Source of the DNA: JAAYCT01 sp964499575
GTDB taxonomy: Bacteria; Bacillota; Clostridia; Saccharofermentanales; Saccharofermentanaceae
DNA: 42,955 nt
Assembly: GCA_964499575.1 (NCBI GenBank)
Contig: CAZCLK010000016.1
Coordinates: 1 to 42,955 of the forward strand
Reading direction: 5' to 3'
In this document: positions 16,200 to 24,212 of the stretch, one piece after another
How the letters are laid out: every line of letters starts with the position of its first letter
Position numbering within the stretch: the first letter of the stretch is position 1
Program-made: the position numbers and the translations under genes
The notes under the pieces: generated by a model
The model's input: the letters and a program-made list of their open reading frames with translations, nothing else
The model's database searches: none
What the model was told of the DNA's origin: nothing

Positions 16200-16302
16200 A
16201 GCATTTCCACTCCTTCGCTGTATGCCGGTAAAAAATAGATTAGTTTTCGCGAGTTGTTTGTACTGCTAAAAAATCTTCCGGTTGAAAAAACTTACTGAAA
16301 TT

Positions 16303-17037
16303 TCATTTCCTTCGCCCTTCCCGCACCGTAATATACCCGAAAAGCAGGAACATTCCGATGTGGACCGATGCGGTCGTCAGACCGAGGACGAGCGCGGACA
16401 ACGGAAAGGTCAGTCGCAGGACAGAAAGAATCACGGCGACCGGGATCGGGCTCAGGAGGGCGACGGGACGGGGAAAACCGGTCTTTCCGGAAAGGATCGC
16501 GCCCGCAAGAAGAAGAAGAGTTACTGCCATCAACAGCATGAAGATCAGAAGCGAAGGGAATAGCATCCACAGGAGCTCCGTGGCGAGGTTCTCGGCAACC
16601 GTCGGCGCGCCCTTTTGGCTCAGATACGCGAAAACGTACTGGGGACAGCAGAAAAAAGCGTGCGTCAGAAGCCATCCGCAGGCGGAGGCGAATCCGGTTA
16701 TTCGCAGAAGGCGCGCGAGTCGCGGAAAGGAGGCGCGTGTCTTTTCGAAAAGCACGACCATACCGAGAAGGTAAAAGGGAAAAGCGACCGAGGCCAGGAG
16801 CATCGATACGCCGGGCCGCCAAAGGGCATAGTCTGCCCAGCCGACCTGGATGATGCCGCCGGGGCCGATGTCGCCCGGCTTCGACCAGCCGAGGATCAAA
16901 TCGGAGATGATGCCGACCGATGAGGCGATCCAGGTCAGGAGTGCGTATTGAAAGAGGCGCCGGTCGCGGATCTCCGGCGCGGGAAGAAACTTTTCCGCGG
17001 AAGCGTTTCGGATCGGTTTTTTTCTTGAGTCAGCCAT
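16303..17037 (-). CDS. Conserved multi-pass membrane protein
   Basis: A 244-residue protein with a ~30-residue charged N terminus and roughly six hydrophobic helices (LLTWIASSVGIISDLIL, MLLASVAFPFYLLGMVVLF and others), ending in a basic GRRK. It resembles a DUF family of six-helix membrane proteins, but I cannot name it with certainty. No catalytic motif is evident. It lies 100 bp upstream of the MFS permease gene on the same strand. Confidence 0.6.
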   Translation of the reverse strand: MADSRKKPIRNASAEKFLPAPEIRDRRLFQYALLTWIASSVGIISDLILGWSKPGDIGPGGIIQVGWADYALWRPGVSMLLASVAFPFYLLGMVVLFEKTRASFPRLARLLRITGFASACGWLLTHAFFCCPQYVFAYLSQKGAPTVAENLATELLWMLFPSLLIFMLLMAVTLLLLAGAILSGKTGFPRPVALLSPIPVAVILSVLRLTFPLSALVLGLTTASVHIGMFLLFGYITVREGRRK

Positions 17038-17177
17038 CGCCTATGCCCTCCCGAAAATCTTTATCTCTACCGGATTATTTTACCACGGCTCAAGTGACTC
17101 TTGTGGTTCCTCCGACACCACATCGTAATTAACTATTTGTTAACACTTCGGGACTATAATTAGTTGGGTTTTATTGA

Positions 17178-17192
17178 CAGGCATTATGCCTG
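17178..17192. repeat. 7-1-7 palindrome upstream of PAS-GGDEF gene
   Basis: CAGGCAT-T-ATGCCTG is a perfect 15-base palindrome in the leader of the cyclase gene, 18 bases before its start codon and downstream of a TATAAT at 17155-17160. It could be an operator or a short stem in the mRNA. Confidence 0.4.
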
Positions 17193-17210
17193 AGGGGAAG
17201 CGACCATAAT

Positions 17211-18182
17211 ATGCACGATAAAGAGAATAATCATTCCGCGAGTGTTCCGGAACAACATTTCAGAGGCGATTCGGCAATACCCGAGTCCCTCCTGATTCTC
17301 GCGATCCGGAACTCCTCACAGGATACGATCTATTTTAAAGATAAGAATTCCCGGTTTATCTGGAACAGTCTGGCGCATGTGCGTCAATTCGGGCTCAACA
17401 GTCCCGAAGAGATGATCGGAAAGACAGACGGCGATTTTTTCCCTCCGGAATTTTTCGAGCGGACGCGCGCGGAAGAGCAAAGAATCATGGAGACCGGCGA
17501 GCCTTTGATCGCGCGGATCGAGTCGTGGACCGACCCGGAGGGTAAAACCCACTGGTTTTCGGCGTTTAAGTACCCTCTTTACGGCATGAACGGTAATATC
17601 ATCGGCACCTGGGGGACCTCGCGGGACATCACCGCGCTGAAGGAGACCGAGGCGGAGCTCGAGCGCAAGAATAAGATGCTCAAGCGGTTGTCGCGAGTCG
17701 ACGAGCTGTCGGGGCTTTATAACCGCAGATATTTCTACGAGATGCTCAAGAAACAGGAGGCGCTTTTCTCGCGCCGCGACGGAAATCCGGAGCACACCTT
17801 CTCGCTGATCGCGCTCGATGTCGATCACTTTAAGACTATTAACGACACCTTCGGACACGCCAAAGGCGACGAAGTAATCCGTCACATCGCGGATGTTCTT
17901 TCAACGAACAGCCGTGAATCCGACTATGTTTTCCGGATCGGGGGGGACGAGTATATAATTCTGCTTCCGGACACCGACCGGAACGCCGCGTTGGCTCAGG
18001 CGGAGCGTCTGCGCTCGAAGTTCGAGCGCATCCCGATCGTTCTCGGCGGGAACCCGATTATTCTGACCATCAGCCTCGGCGTCGCCTGCTATAGCGATCA
18101 CGGCAGTATCGAAGAGATGATCCACGTTGCTGACGAACGGCTCTATGAGTCCAAGAGAATGGGGCGCAACCGGGCGACCTGA
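17211..18182 (+). CDS. PAS-GGDEF diguanylate cyclase
   Basis: A 323-residue soluble protein. A PAS domain (about residues 25-145: DTIYFKDKNSRFIWNSLAH, GKTDGDFFP, GTWGTSRDIT) is joined by a short coiled linker to a GGDEF domain starting RVDELSGLYNRRYF. The active site is GGDEY, a tolerated variant of GGDEF, and an inhibitory I-site RESD lies five residues before it. It should make cyclic di-GMP from two GTP under product feedback, with the PAS domain sensing an unknown signal. It is a close paralogue of the gene at 24820-25851. Confidence 0.92.
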   Translation: MHDKENNHSASVPEQHFRGDSAIPESLLILAIRNSSQDTIYFKDKNSRFIWNSLAHVRQFGLNSPEEMIGKTDGDFFPPEFFERTRAEEQRIMETGEPLIARIESWTDPEGKTHWFSAFKYPLYGMNGNIIGTWGTSRDITALKETEAELERKNKMLKRLSRVDELSGLYNRRYFYEMLKKQEALFSRRDGNPEHTFSLIALDVDHFKTINDTFGHAKGDEVIRHIADVLSTNSRESDYVFRIGGDEYIILLPDTDRNAALAQAERLRSKFERIPIVLGGNPIILTISLGVACYSDHGSIEEMIHVADERLYESKRMGRNRAT

Positions 18183-18232
18183 CGCATCGGAGAGCCCGCC
18201 CCGCCGAACCCGCCCCCCGGAGGATTTGAATT

Positions 18233-19132
18233 GTGCTTTTGATCGTCACCGCCTTGCGAAAAGAAGCGGATCCCCTGATCTCTCACTTTCGCCTCAAGCG
18301 CGACATGAGCGCCGGGGCGTTCCCGATTTTCGAAAACGATTCGGTTCTTCTGGCGATCTCCGGCACCGGAAAGCTTCGCGCGGCGATCGCCGCGACACAG
18401 CTTCTGACCCGACCCGGTCTTTCGCCCGAGGATTCTTTTCTGTGTAATTTCGGATTCTGCGGCGCACGGGACGTGAATTTACTTCCGGGTACCCTTGTCC
18501 TCCCCCATAAAATCAGCGACGCGGATACCGGCCGGGATTATTACCCCGATTATCCGCTCTGTGTTTCCGAGCCGGTTCCGCGCGCGGTCTGCGTCTGCGC
18601 GCCGCGCCCCGTGCGAAGCCGGATTGATCCGATTTTCGATCGGCATCCGGACGCGCAGATCTGCGACATGGAGTCGGCCGGGATCATGGAAGTCGCGGGT
18701 CGATACTTGAGCACCCGCCGCGCGTTGATCCTGAAACTCGTATCGGACACGCTGAAGCCGGTGACCTCGGGCGCGACGGATCCGGTGATTGACGATATGT
18801 CGCTCCTCGATCGATATCTTGAGGAGAACGCACCACTGGTGATCCGGATCATCGAAGAGGGCACCCGCATGTCCGGGGATCCGAATGATTGCTCCGACCG
18901 TCGACTGCGCGGGCTGATCGCGCCGCTTTCGGAGCAACTGCGCCTGACCGCGCAAATGCAAAATCAACTGATATCCGCGCTCCGAAGGGCATTACTCTCG
19001 GGCATGCCGCCCGAGGCCCTTCCGGACGCGTCCGGGCTTTCGAAGCCGGCCGATAAAACAGAAAGGAAGAACGCCTTTGAAGGAATTCTCCGCCACCTCC
19101 GGGACCAATCGATTCCGGACGATCTATATTGA
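18233..19132 (+). CDS. MTA/SAH nucleosidase-like protein
   Basis: A 299-residue protein with a GTG start behind GGAGG. The N-terminal ~205 residues match the purine nucleoside phosphorylase / MTA-SAH nucleosidase fold: LLIVTALRKEADPLI, SGTGKLRAAIAA, the active-site glutamate in CDMESAGIMEV and the catalytic Asp in LVSDTLKPV. A helical C-terminal extension of ~90 residues is of unknown role. It overlaps the downstream radical SAM gene by 56 bases. As radical SAM enzymes are inhibited by 5'-deoxyadenosine, which such nucleosidases can cleave, a housekeeping role for the next gene is plausible (inference). Confidence 0.75.
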   Translation: MLLIVTALRKEADPLISHFRLKRDMSAGAFPIFENDSVLLAISGTGKLRAAIAATQLLTRPGLSPEDSFLCNFGFCGARDVNLLPGTLVLPHKISDADTGRDYYPDYPLCVSEPVPRAVCVCAPRPVRSRIDPIFDRHPDAQICDMESAGIMEVAGRYLSTRRALILKLVSDTLKPVTSGATDPVIDDMSLLDRYLEENAPLVIRIIEEGTRMSGDPNDCSDRRLRGLIAPLSEQLRLTAQMQNQLISALRRALLSGMPPEALPDASGLSKPADKTERKNAFEGILRHLRDQSIPDDLY

Positions 19133-20093
19133 GGAAGCCGCCCGCGACGAGCCGGTCACAACGGCGATTACCGGGCGATTTCCCGACGTTCCGCGCGTTT
19201 TTGTACGGAATTACAAAGACGTCTTCAATCGTCCGCGTCAGGATCCGAGGTGGCAGGCGCGCTATCCCGCGCTGATTCTCGCGCATCAGCCGGGTCCGTT
19301 CGTCCTGCCCGGACCGGAGGTTTGCCAGAGCTTCGGTGCCGGGGCCTTTTTCTACTCGAGCCTTCTTTTAAATTGTCCGTTTGACTGCGAATACTGCTTT
19401 CTTCAGGGGATGTATCCTTCCAAATATACCGTCGCTTTTACCAATACCGGCGATTACATCCGGGCGATCCGGGCGGAGGCCGCGCGGCATGAATCCATGC
19501 TGCTGGCACTCTCTTACGACACCGATCTGCCGGCGTTCGAAAATGTCTTTCCCTATGTGCGCGTTCTGTCGGAGTCCCTCCGGGATCTCCCGGGACTGAC
19601 TTTGGAATTTCGAACCAAATCCGCCGTCACATCGATCTATCAAGAGATCCCGCCCGCCGACAACCGGATCTTCGCCTTCTCTCTTTCGCCGCGCGTGATC
19701 GCCGAGCGCTTTGAGCACGGGGCGCCCGGAACCGAGGCGCGACTTCGGGCCGCCGGGGCCGCGGTTGCCGCCGGACACCGGATCCGCCTGTGCTTCGACC
19801 CGGTCTTTGTCGACGGGGTCCCGGACCGGGTGTATACGGACTTCTTCGCGGAGGTCTTTTCGCGAATCCCGGCGGAACACGTTCGCGATATAAGCCACGG
19901 GTTTTTCCGGATGAACCGGGAGTTTTTTAGTAAAATCGCCAAGACGCGCCCCGACAGCCGGCTTTTCGCGGCGGATTACGAAGTGACCGGCGATGTGCTA
20001 TCCTTTTCTCAGGCGGATGTTTCCGCGATTCGCGAAAAGCACCTCACCGCCCTCGCCATATATCTTCCGAAGGAGAAAATATTCACCGTATGA
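19077..20093 (+). CDS. Spore photoproduct lyase-family radical SAM protein
   Basis: A 338-residue protein with a TTG start after GAAAGGAAG. The radical SAM cluster motif is CPFDCEYC (C100, C104, C107), preceded by the SPL-type segment SSLLLNC and followed by FLQGMYP. SPL repairs the thymine dimer of dormant spores. In this protein no cysteine occurs between residue 107 and 239, so the hydrogen-donor Cys of characterised SPL (Cys141 in Bacillus subtilis) appears to be missing; the local sequence is ALSYDTDLPAF. It may therefore have a different substrate. It is translated in overlap with both neighbours. Confidence 0.85.
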   Translation: MKEFSATSGTNRFRTIYIEEAARDEPVTTAITGRFPDVPRVFVRNYKDVFNRPRQDPRWQARYPALILAHQPGPFVLPGPEVCQSFGAGAFFYSSLLLNCPFDCEYCFLQGMYPSKYTVAFTNTGDYIRAIRAEAARHESMLLALSYDTDLPAFENVFPYVRVLSESLRDLPGLTLEFRTKSAVTSIYQEIPPADNRIFAFSLSPRVIAERFEHGAPGTEARLRAAGAAVAAGHRIRLCFDPVFVDGVPDRVYTDFFAEVFSRIPAEHVRDISHGFFRMNREFFSKIAKTRPDSRLFAADYEVTGDVLSFSQADVSAIREKHLTALAIYLPKEKIFTV

Positions 20094-20842
20094 GTAAAAG
20101 AGAAGTCGCCGGTGCGCCAATGGTAAATCCCGCGAAGACCGCCCTTGTGACCGGCGCCTCGTCCGGAATCGGACTTGCGATCACGCGCATGCTCCTAACA
20201 AAGGGATGGACGGTTTACGCGCTCGCGCGCCGGGAGTTTTCCCTGCCCCCGGAGTCCGGCCGACTTCGTTCTGTCCCCTGCGATCTTTTGGACGCGAAAG
20301 CCCTTTGCGCCGCCGTCGACAGGGTCCTCAGCGAAGCGCCAGCCATCAACCTCCTGGTCAATTGCGCCGGAGTCGGCCTGTTCGGCCCGCACGAGCAGTT
20401 AAAGCCGGAAAAACTCTCCGAAATGCTCCGGCTGAACCTCGAGGTACCGATTATTTTATGTCGCCTGACGCTCCGCGCGCTTAAAGATTCCAAGGGGAAA
20501 ATCATCAACATCTCTTCGGTCACGGCCGAAAAGGACAGTGTCTTCGGCTGCGCCTACGCCGCTTCCAAGGCCGGCCTTACGAAGTTTTCCAAATCGCTTC
20601 AGGAGGAAGTTCGAAAATCAGGCGTCGGGGTCAGCGTGATCCAGCCGGACCTGACGCGAACGGCGTTTTACGAGTCGCTGGACTTTGAGCCTGACGCGGA
20701 TCCGGCCGCCGCGCTCCTGCCGGAGCAGGTTTCCGACGCCGTCGCGTACATTCTGGACGCGCCGGAAAACCTCATCGTCGAGGAGCTGACGCTTCGCCCG
20801 CAAATCAACCGGATTAGAAGAAAAAATCCCGGCTCCGATTAA
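20090..20842 (+). CDS. Short-chain dehydrogenase/reductase
   Basis: A 250-residue classical SDR. The nucleotide-binding motif is TGASSGIG, followed by NCAGVG, the catalytic Ser in INISSVTAEK, and YAASK (YxxxK). After LARREF the acidic residue typical of NAD-specific members is missing, so NADPH use is plausible. Its ATG overlaps the stop of the SPL-like gene by four bases, making it the third gene of a coupled operon. The substrate is unknown. Confidence 0.9.
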   Translation: MSKREVAGAPMVNPAKTALVTGASSGIGLAITRMLLTKGWTVYALARREFSLPPESGRLRSVPCDLLDAKALCAAVDRVLSEAPAINLLVNCAGVGLFGPHEQLKPEKLSEMLRLNLEVPIILCRLTLRALKDSKGKIINISSVTAEKDSVFGCAYAASKAGLTKFSKSLQEEVRKSGVGVSVIQPDLTRTAFYESLDFEPDADPAAALLPEQVSDAVAYILDAPENLIVEELTLRPQINRIRRKNPGSD

Positions 20843-20886
20843 CGCGACAATCCGCGGCTCAGCGACAGCCCGTAGCTCAATGCGCG

Positions 20887-20985
20887 TCACGGATCGCTTT
20901 GAAACAAATCCTTGATAATCTCGTTGAAATACCATGCGAGGAAAACGAAAATCACAAGCAAAAACATCGGTACAATCGGTTCCAT
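20887..20985 (-). CDS. Small (32-residue) predicted membrane protein
   Basis: An ATG at 20985 follows GGAAGGAGA at good spacing and opens a 33-codon frame ending in TGA. The product begins MEPIVPMFLLVIFVFLAWY, a single hydrophobic helix, and ends in a short charged tail NEIIKDLFQSDP. No homologue is recognised. It lies alone in the ~350 bases between the SDR and blaI genes; the rest of that gap holds only the 32-bp tandem repeat at the blaI end. The good ribosome site and clean helix support it, but short frames can be accidental. Confidence 0.5.
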   Translation of the reverse strand: MEPIVPMFLLVIFVFLAWYFNEIIKDLFQSDP

Positions 20986-21143
20986 AAGAGGTCTCCTTCC
21001 ACTTGCCGGATACGCGGCTCGCTTCCTGATCTGACCTCATTATCCCCTTAGGCCTGTACCATTGATGTCTCTTTTGAATATATGTTCGGTTTTCTTGTTC
21101 GAATCCCAATTCCCCGTCCCGACGGGAACGGCTTCTGTCTGAC

Positions 21144-21207
21144 ATTGCTTCTCCCCGGAACCATTATTCCCGGGAATTGCTTCTCCCCGGAACTAATTCT
21201 TCCCGGT
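21144..21207. repeat. Tandem 32-bp duplication at the 3' end of blaI
   Basis: Two copies of an 18-base sequence (ATTGCTTCTCCCCGGAAC) start at 21144 and 21176, each followed by a similar CCCGG-containing tail, so the unit is 32 bp. The second copy covers the stop codon of blaI. Parts of the two units can pair as a stem in the mRNA. Confidence 0.7.
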
Positions 21208-21585
21208 ATCCTCTGCGTAGCCTTCTTCGGACAGCCACTGTTTCAGGTCGGCAATGTTGTTCTTGCTGATGTCGTTCGTCTTATAGAGCGACGCGATCAA
21301 ATTCTTGATCGGTCCGAGCCCCGTTACAAGCATAACGTCGCGGGTAACGCGAAGCGAGTATTCCTCCCGGGACATCGTCGGAACGTAATAGTTTGTCCGC
21401 CCCTTCTTTTCGACGATTTCAATCATTTTTCTGCCCGCAAGTCGCGACAGGAAGGTTGTAACCGTAGTCATTTTCCACTTGACGTTCTCGGGCAAATTGC
21501 CGATCACATATGCGGAATGCACCTTCTTGCCCGCATCCCAGATGATGTTCATGATAATCAATTCCGATTCGGTAATCTTTTGCAT
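21193..21585 (-). CDS. BlaI/MecI-type transcriptional repressor
   Basis: A 130-residue winged-helix protein: ITESELIIMNIIWDAGKKVHSAYVIGNL, then VKWKMTTVTTFLSRLAGRKMIEIVEKKGRTNYYVPTM, the typical BlaI/CopY DNA-binding half, followed by a helical dimerisation half. Strong ribosome site (AAAAGGAG). No BlaR1-type sensor protease is adjacent, so the inducer is unknown. It is transcribed away from the TspO-like gene, and both promoters carry the same 16-base element, which suggests autorepression and control of that neighbour. Confidence 0.88.
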   Translation of the reverse strand: MQKITESELIIMNIIWDAGKKVHSAYVIGNLPENVKWKMTTVTTFLSRLAGRKMIEIVEKKGRTNYYVPTMSREEYSLRVTRDVMLVTGLGPIKNLIASLYKTNDISKNNIADLKQWLSEEGYAEDTGKN

Positions 21586-21729
21586 TTTTTCTCCTTTTCC
21601 GGCTCAACCGATTTCCAAAGTATTCGTATATTCTCTGCCGTCAGAACTGTTCAACATGTCTACGGACGCGTCGCATCCGGAATAACCGTAAGGGACTTGC
21701 GAAACACACTCATAGGTCGCTCCGTGTTA

Positions 21730-21829
21730 TGTCACTATTTTATGTCGCAACGTAATTTATGTAAAGAAAAAAAGTCCGGTTTCAAATTATTTTCACACTT
21801 AATCTCCCGGCTCATGTAAAATAGTGTCA
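21730..21829. promoter_or_regulatory. Divergent promoter region with inverted 16-base element
   Basis: TGTCACTATTTTATGT at 21730-21745 and its near inverted copy at 21814-21829 (13 of 16 match) flank the blaI/TspO-like intergenic region. On the minus strand TTTACA (21765-21760) and TAAAAT (21742-21737), 17 apart, form the blaI promoter, whose -10 lies inside one element. The other element includes TAAAAT (21817-21822) pointing at the TspO-like gene. These are likely binding sites for BlaI. Confidence 0.6.
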
Positions 21830-21867
21830 AAAGAATATGATGCGTTGATTCATTCCGGAGGTGCCTC

Positions 21868-22746
21868 ATGGACGAAACCAAACGAAGTCCCGTATTTCGA
21901 ATTTTGATCGTGATCAGCTTTGCGGCGATGCTTGCGTCAAATGCCCTGGCCACGTTTGCCGGCATCAACGGCCAAACCACCGCCGAGGTCTCCGACGCGT
22001 ACCCGAATTTATTCGCTCCGGCCGGGATCACGTTCAGTATCTGGTCGGTCATCTACACACTGCTTTTGGCGTATGTCATATACCAGTTGGTATTTTTCTC
22101 GAAAAGTCGCGATTCCGATTCCTACATCTCCATGGTGAAAGTCGGCGTCGTTTTCATCATTTCTTCTTTGATCAACACGGCATGGATCTTCACCTGGCAC
22201 TTCGAGCAATTGCTCGTGTCCGTCGTCCTGATATTCGCCCTTTTGCTGTGCCTGATACTGATCAGCCTTTTCCTGCGCGGGAAGAAACTCAGTTTTGCGG
22301 AAAAGATCCTGATCCGGCTTCCGTTCTCGATTTATTACGGCTGGATAACCGTCGCGTCCGTCGCCAATGTGACCACATATCTGACCAGCCTGCAATGGTC
22401 CGGATTTGGCCTGACCGAGGAACTGTGGACGATAATCATGATCGTCGCCGGAACGCTGATCGCCTTCGCGACCGTCCTTTTTTCAAAAGACCCGGTTTAC
22501 GGTCTGACCATCGTCTGGGCGTTTGCGGGAATCGTGATGAAGCATCTGGATCCGGAAGGCCATGACCGTCAATTCATGGCAATCATTGTGGTCGCTTGCA
22601 TATGCATCGCGGTCATACTGCTGGAATCCATTGTCATCGCCATATTCGGAAAACTACCCGCCGGAAAGAAAAAGGAACCTGAGCCCGCCCCTGTTTCGGA
22701 GCCCGTCGCCTCCGCAGAGAGTGATTCCGTGGCACCCGAAGTCTGA
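21868..22746 (+). CDS. TspO/MBR-related membrane protein
   Basis: A 292-residue protein with about eight predicted helices. The early part resembles the tryptophan-rich sensory protein (TspO) group: NLFAPAGITFSIWSVIYTLLLAYVIYQL, INTAWIFTWHF, and RLPFSIYYGWITVASVANVTTYL. It is longer than classical five-helix TspO and ends in a Pro/Ala/Glu-rich soluble tail. TspO proteins bind tetrapyrroles and act in stress responses; the ligand here is unknown. Good ribosome site (CCGGAGGTG). Divergent from blaI with a shared operator-like element, and followed by a strong terminator. Confidence 0.75.
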   Translation: MDETKRSPVFRILIVISFAAMLASNALATFAGINGQTTAEVSDAYPNLFAPAGITFSIWSVIYTLLLAYVIYQLVFFSKSRDSDSYISMVKVGVVFIISSLINTAWIFTWHFEQLLVSVVLIFALLLCLILISLFLRGKKLSFAEKILIRLPFSIYYGWITVASVANVTTYLTSLQWSGFGLTEELWTIIMIVAGTLIAFATVLFSKDPVYGLTIVWAFAGIVMKHLDPEGHDRQFMAIIVVACICIAVILLESIVIAIFGKLPAGKKKEPEPAPVSEPVASAESDSVAPEV

Positions 22747-22766
22747 TCCGCACACCGCGCACATTG

Positions 22767-22805
22767 AAAACGGCTTGTCGCTTCATCGCGGCAAGCCGTT
22801 TTTTT
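22767..22805 (+). terminator. Intrinsic terminator after the TspO-like gene
   Basis: AAAACGGCTTG (22767-22777) pairs with CAAGCCGTTTT (22792-22802), giving a long GC stem followed by seven T in a row. The A-run on the left makes it potentially bidirectional, serving also the gene ending at 22834 on the minus strand. Confidence 0.88.
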
Positions 22806-22833
22806 AACGAATACGCGCTTCAGCCTTTTCGCA

Positions 22834-23979
22834 TCAGCGGGAAACCGGATCCTTGAGGATCTTCGGGCGACGATGATCGGAATTGTCAATGGCAAAGTCG
22901 CAGCGCTCCACCGGAATGTGTCGCGCCATGTACATTTTCTGTGCGGGAATCCGTTTGTTCTTGAATTCCGCTTCTTTGGTCTCCTCTCCGAGGAAAAGAT
23001 CCCGGACCAAAGCCCGATGCAGTGCTTCCTGCTCATCCATATAGAGAAATATCATGCAGTCAAAATAATCAATCAACGGCTCTCGATACATCAGTTCCCC
23101 TTCGAGGATCATGACTCCGCCCGGTTCAATCGTGTATCGGATGTCCTTCCCGTACCGATTCGTCTCATCGCCGAAGCTGGTCAGAACAGCGTCGATACTG
23201 CCTTTTTCGATGAAGGGAAGGATCAGCTCATTCAGGAGTTTGTTGTAGTTAAACGCGTGAAAGTAAAACGCCTCCACCTCATCTTCTCCCTTATAGGTCA
23301 CTTCAATGGGGCTTTTGAAATCCGAAAGGCGCACCACCGTCGCGCGAATACCGTATATTGAAAGGAACGAGGCGAGCTTTTTGGAAAAATAAGATTTCCC
23401 GACCAATTCGATCCCGTCGATTCCGATCAGTCTGCATTGCTCACGGGATCTGATTTTTTGCGTAATCTCGTCGAAAACCGCTGCTTGGAAGACGATGTCG
23501 TCGACCTGCTCGATATTGTCGGCGGTTAATGTCGCCGCACCCTTGTCGGTAATGCCATCTCCGAGAACCCGGATCGTAGGCAGATGATATTTCAGCGCAC
23601 TATGGATCAAGTCCTCACTTCGGCATACCACCACGGTAAAATCTTCGTCGGAGTCCTCCTTTTCGTAATCCCTGAAATAGGTCTCGCATGTCTTGGGCGA
23701 GATGCTTCTTTCGAAGTAACGGTCGATCATCGCCTCCTCCAGTTTCATCCGCGTCTCACGAATACCCAGATCCGACACGATAACAAGCGCGAACCCGGAA
23801 ACGGACAACAAATCCAAGACCTCAACGACGCCCGGCTTCAATTCGCGAAAATTCGTTAAAACGGTGAGACGGTCCTTCTTCTCGGAAACGATGACTTTCC
23901 CGACATTTCGGAGTTTATGATCATCCAGAACGACATCTTCCGCAAAAAGGCAACTCTTTTCAAAAACGACTCTCTTCAT
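22834..23979 (-). CDS. Degenerate HAD-like domain fused to a uridine-kinase-like P-loop domain
   Basis: A 381-residue protein. Residues ~1-165 resemble a HAD hydrolase (LTNFRELKPGVVEVLDLL, ALVIVSDLG, HLPTIRVLGDG), but the DxD nucleophile motif is replaced by NFR, so it is probably not a phosphatase. The C-terminal ~200 residues form a P-loop kinase of the uridine/phosphoribulokinase type: Walker A GIELVGKS, a base-contact region AFYFHAFNYN, IEPGGVMILEGELMY, and an Arg-rich lid RALVRDLFLGEETKEAEFKNKR. The start at 23979 (MKRVVFEKS) is preferred over one 24 codons upstream. Substrate is unknown. Confidence 0.7.
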   Translation of the reverse strand: MKRVVFEKSCLFAEDVVLDDHKLRNVGKVIVSEKKDRLTVLTNFRELKPGVVEVLDLLSVSGFALVIVSDLGIRETRMKLEEAMIDRYFERSISPKTCETYFRDYEKEDSDEDFTVVVCRSEDLIHSALKYHLPTIRVLGDGITDKGAATLTADNIEQVDDIVFQAAVFDEITQKIRSREQCRLIGIDGIELVGKSYFSKKLASFLSIYGIRATVVRLSDFKSPIEVTYKGEDEVEAFYFHAFNYNKLLNELILPFIEKGSIDAVLTSFGDETNRYGKDIRYTIEPGGVMILEGELMYREPLIDYFDCMIFLYMDEQEALHRALVRDLFLGEETKEAEFKNKRIPAQKMYMARHIPVERCDFAIDNSDHRRPKILKDPVSR

Positions 23980-24151
23980 CTCTCGATTTCCTCTCGACGC
24001 AAGCACTGTACGTTGTCCGATGCGGAACGGGGACAAAATCAGTCCCGGCAAAACCAGAGGTCCGGGATTGTTCTTTTTTATTATACCCTACTTGTTTCAA
24101 TTTCTCGCCTCATTTTCGACACGATTTAAACAGAGCGTAACATTTTGTTTC

Positions 24152-24180
24152 TTCATTTTTATATCAAAAAATGCTATACT
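24152..24180 (+). promoter_or_regulatory. Promoter of the tail-anchored protein gene
   Basis: TTCATT (24152-24157) and TATACT (24175-24180), 17 bases apart, lie 33 bases before the start codon of the gene at 24213 in an AT-rich stretch. Confidence 0.6.
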
Positions 24181-24212
24181 TTACCCGTACTCTTTAATAA
24201 AAGGGGATATGT

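Noticed and set aside
21861..22565. Second plus-strand frame over the TspO-like gene
   Set aside because: Overlaps the membrane-protein frame that has a good ribosome site and hydrophobic helices; the alternative is Arg/His-rich noise.
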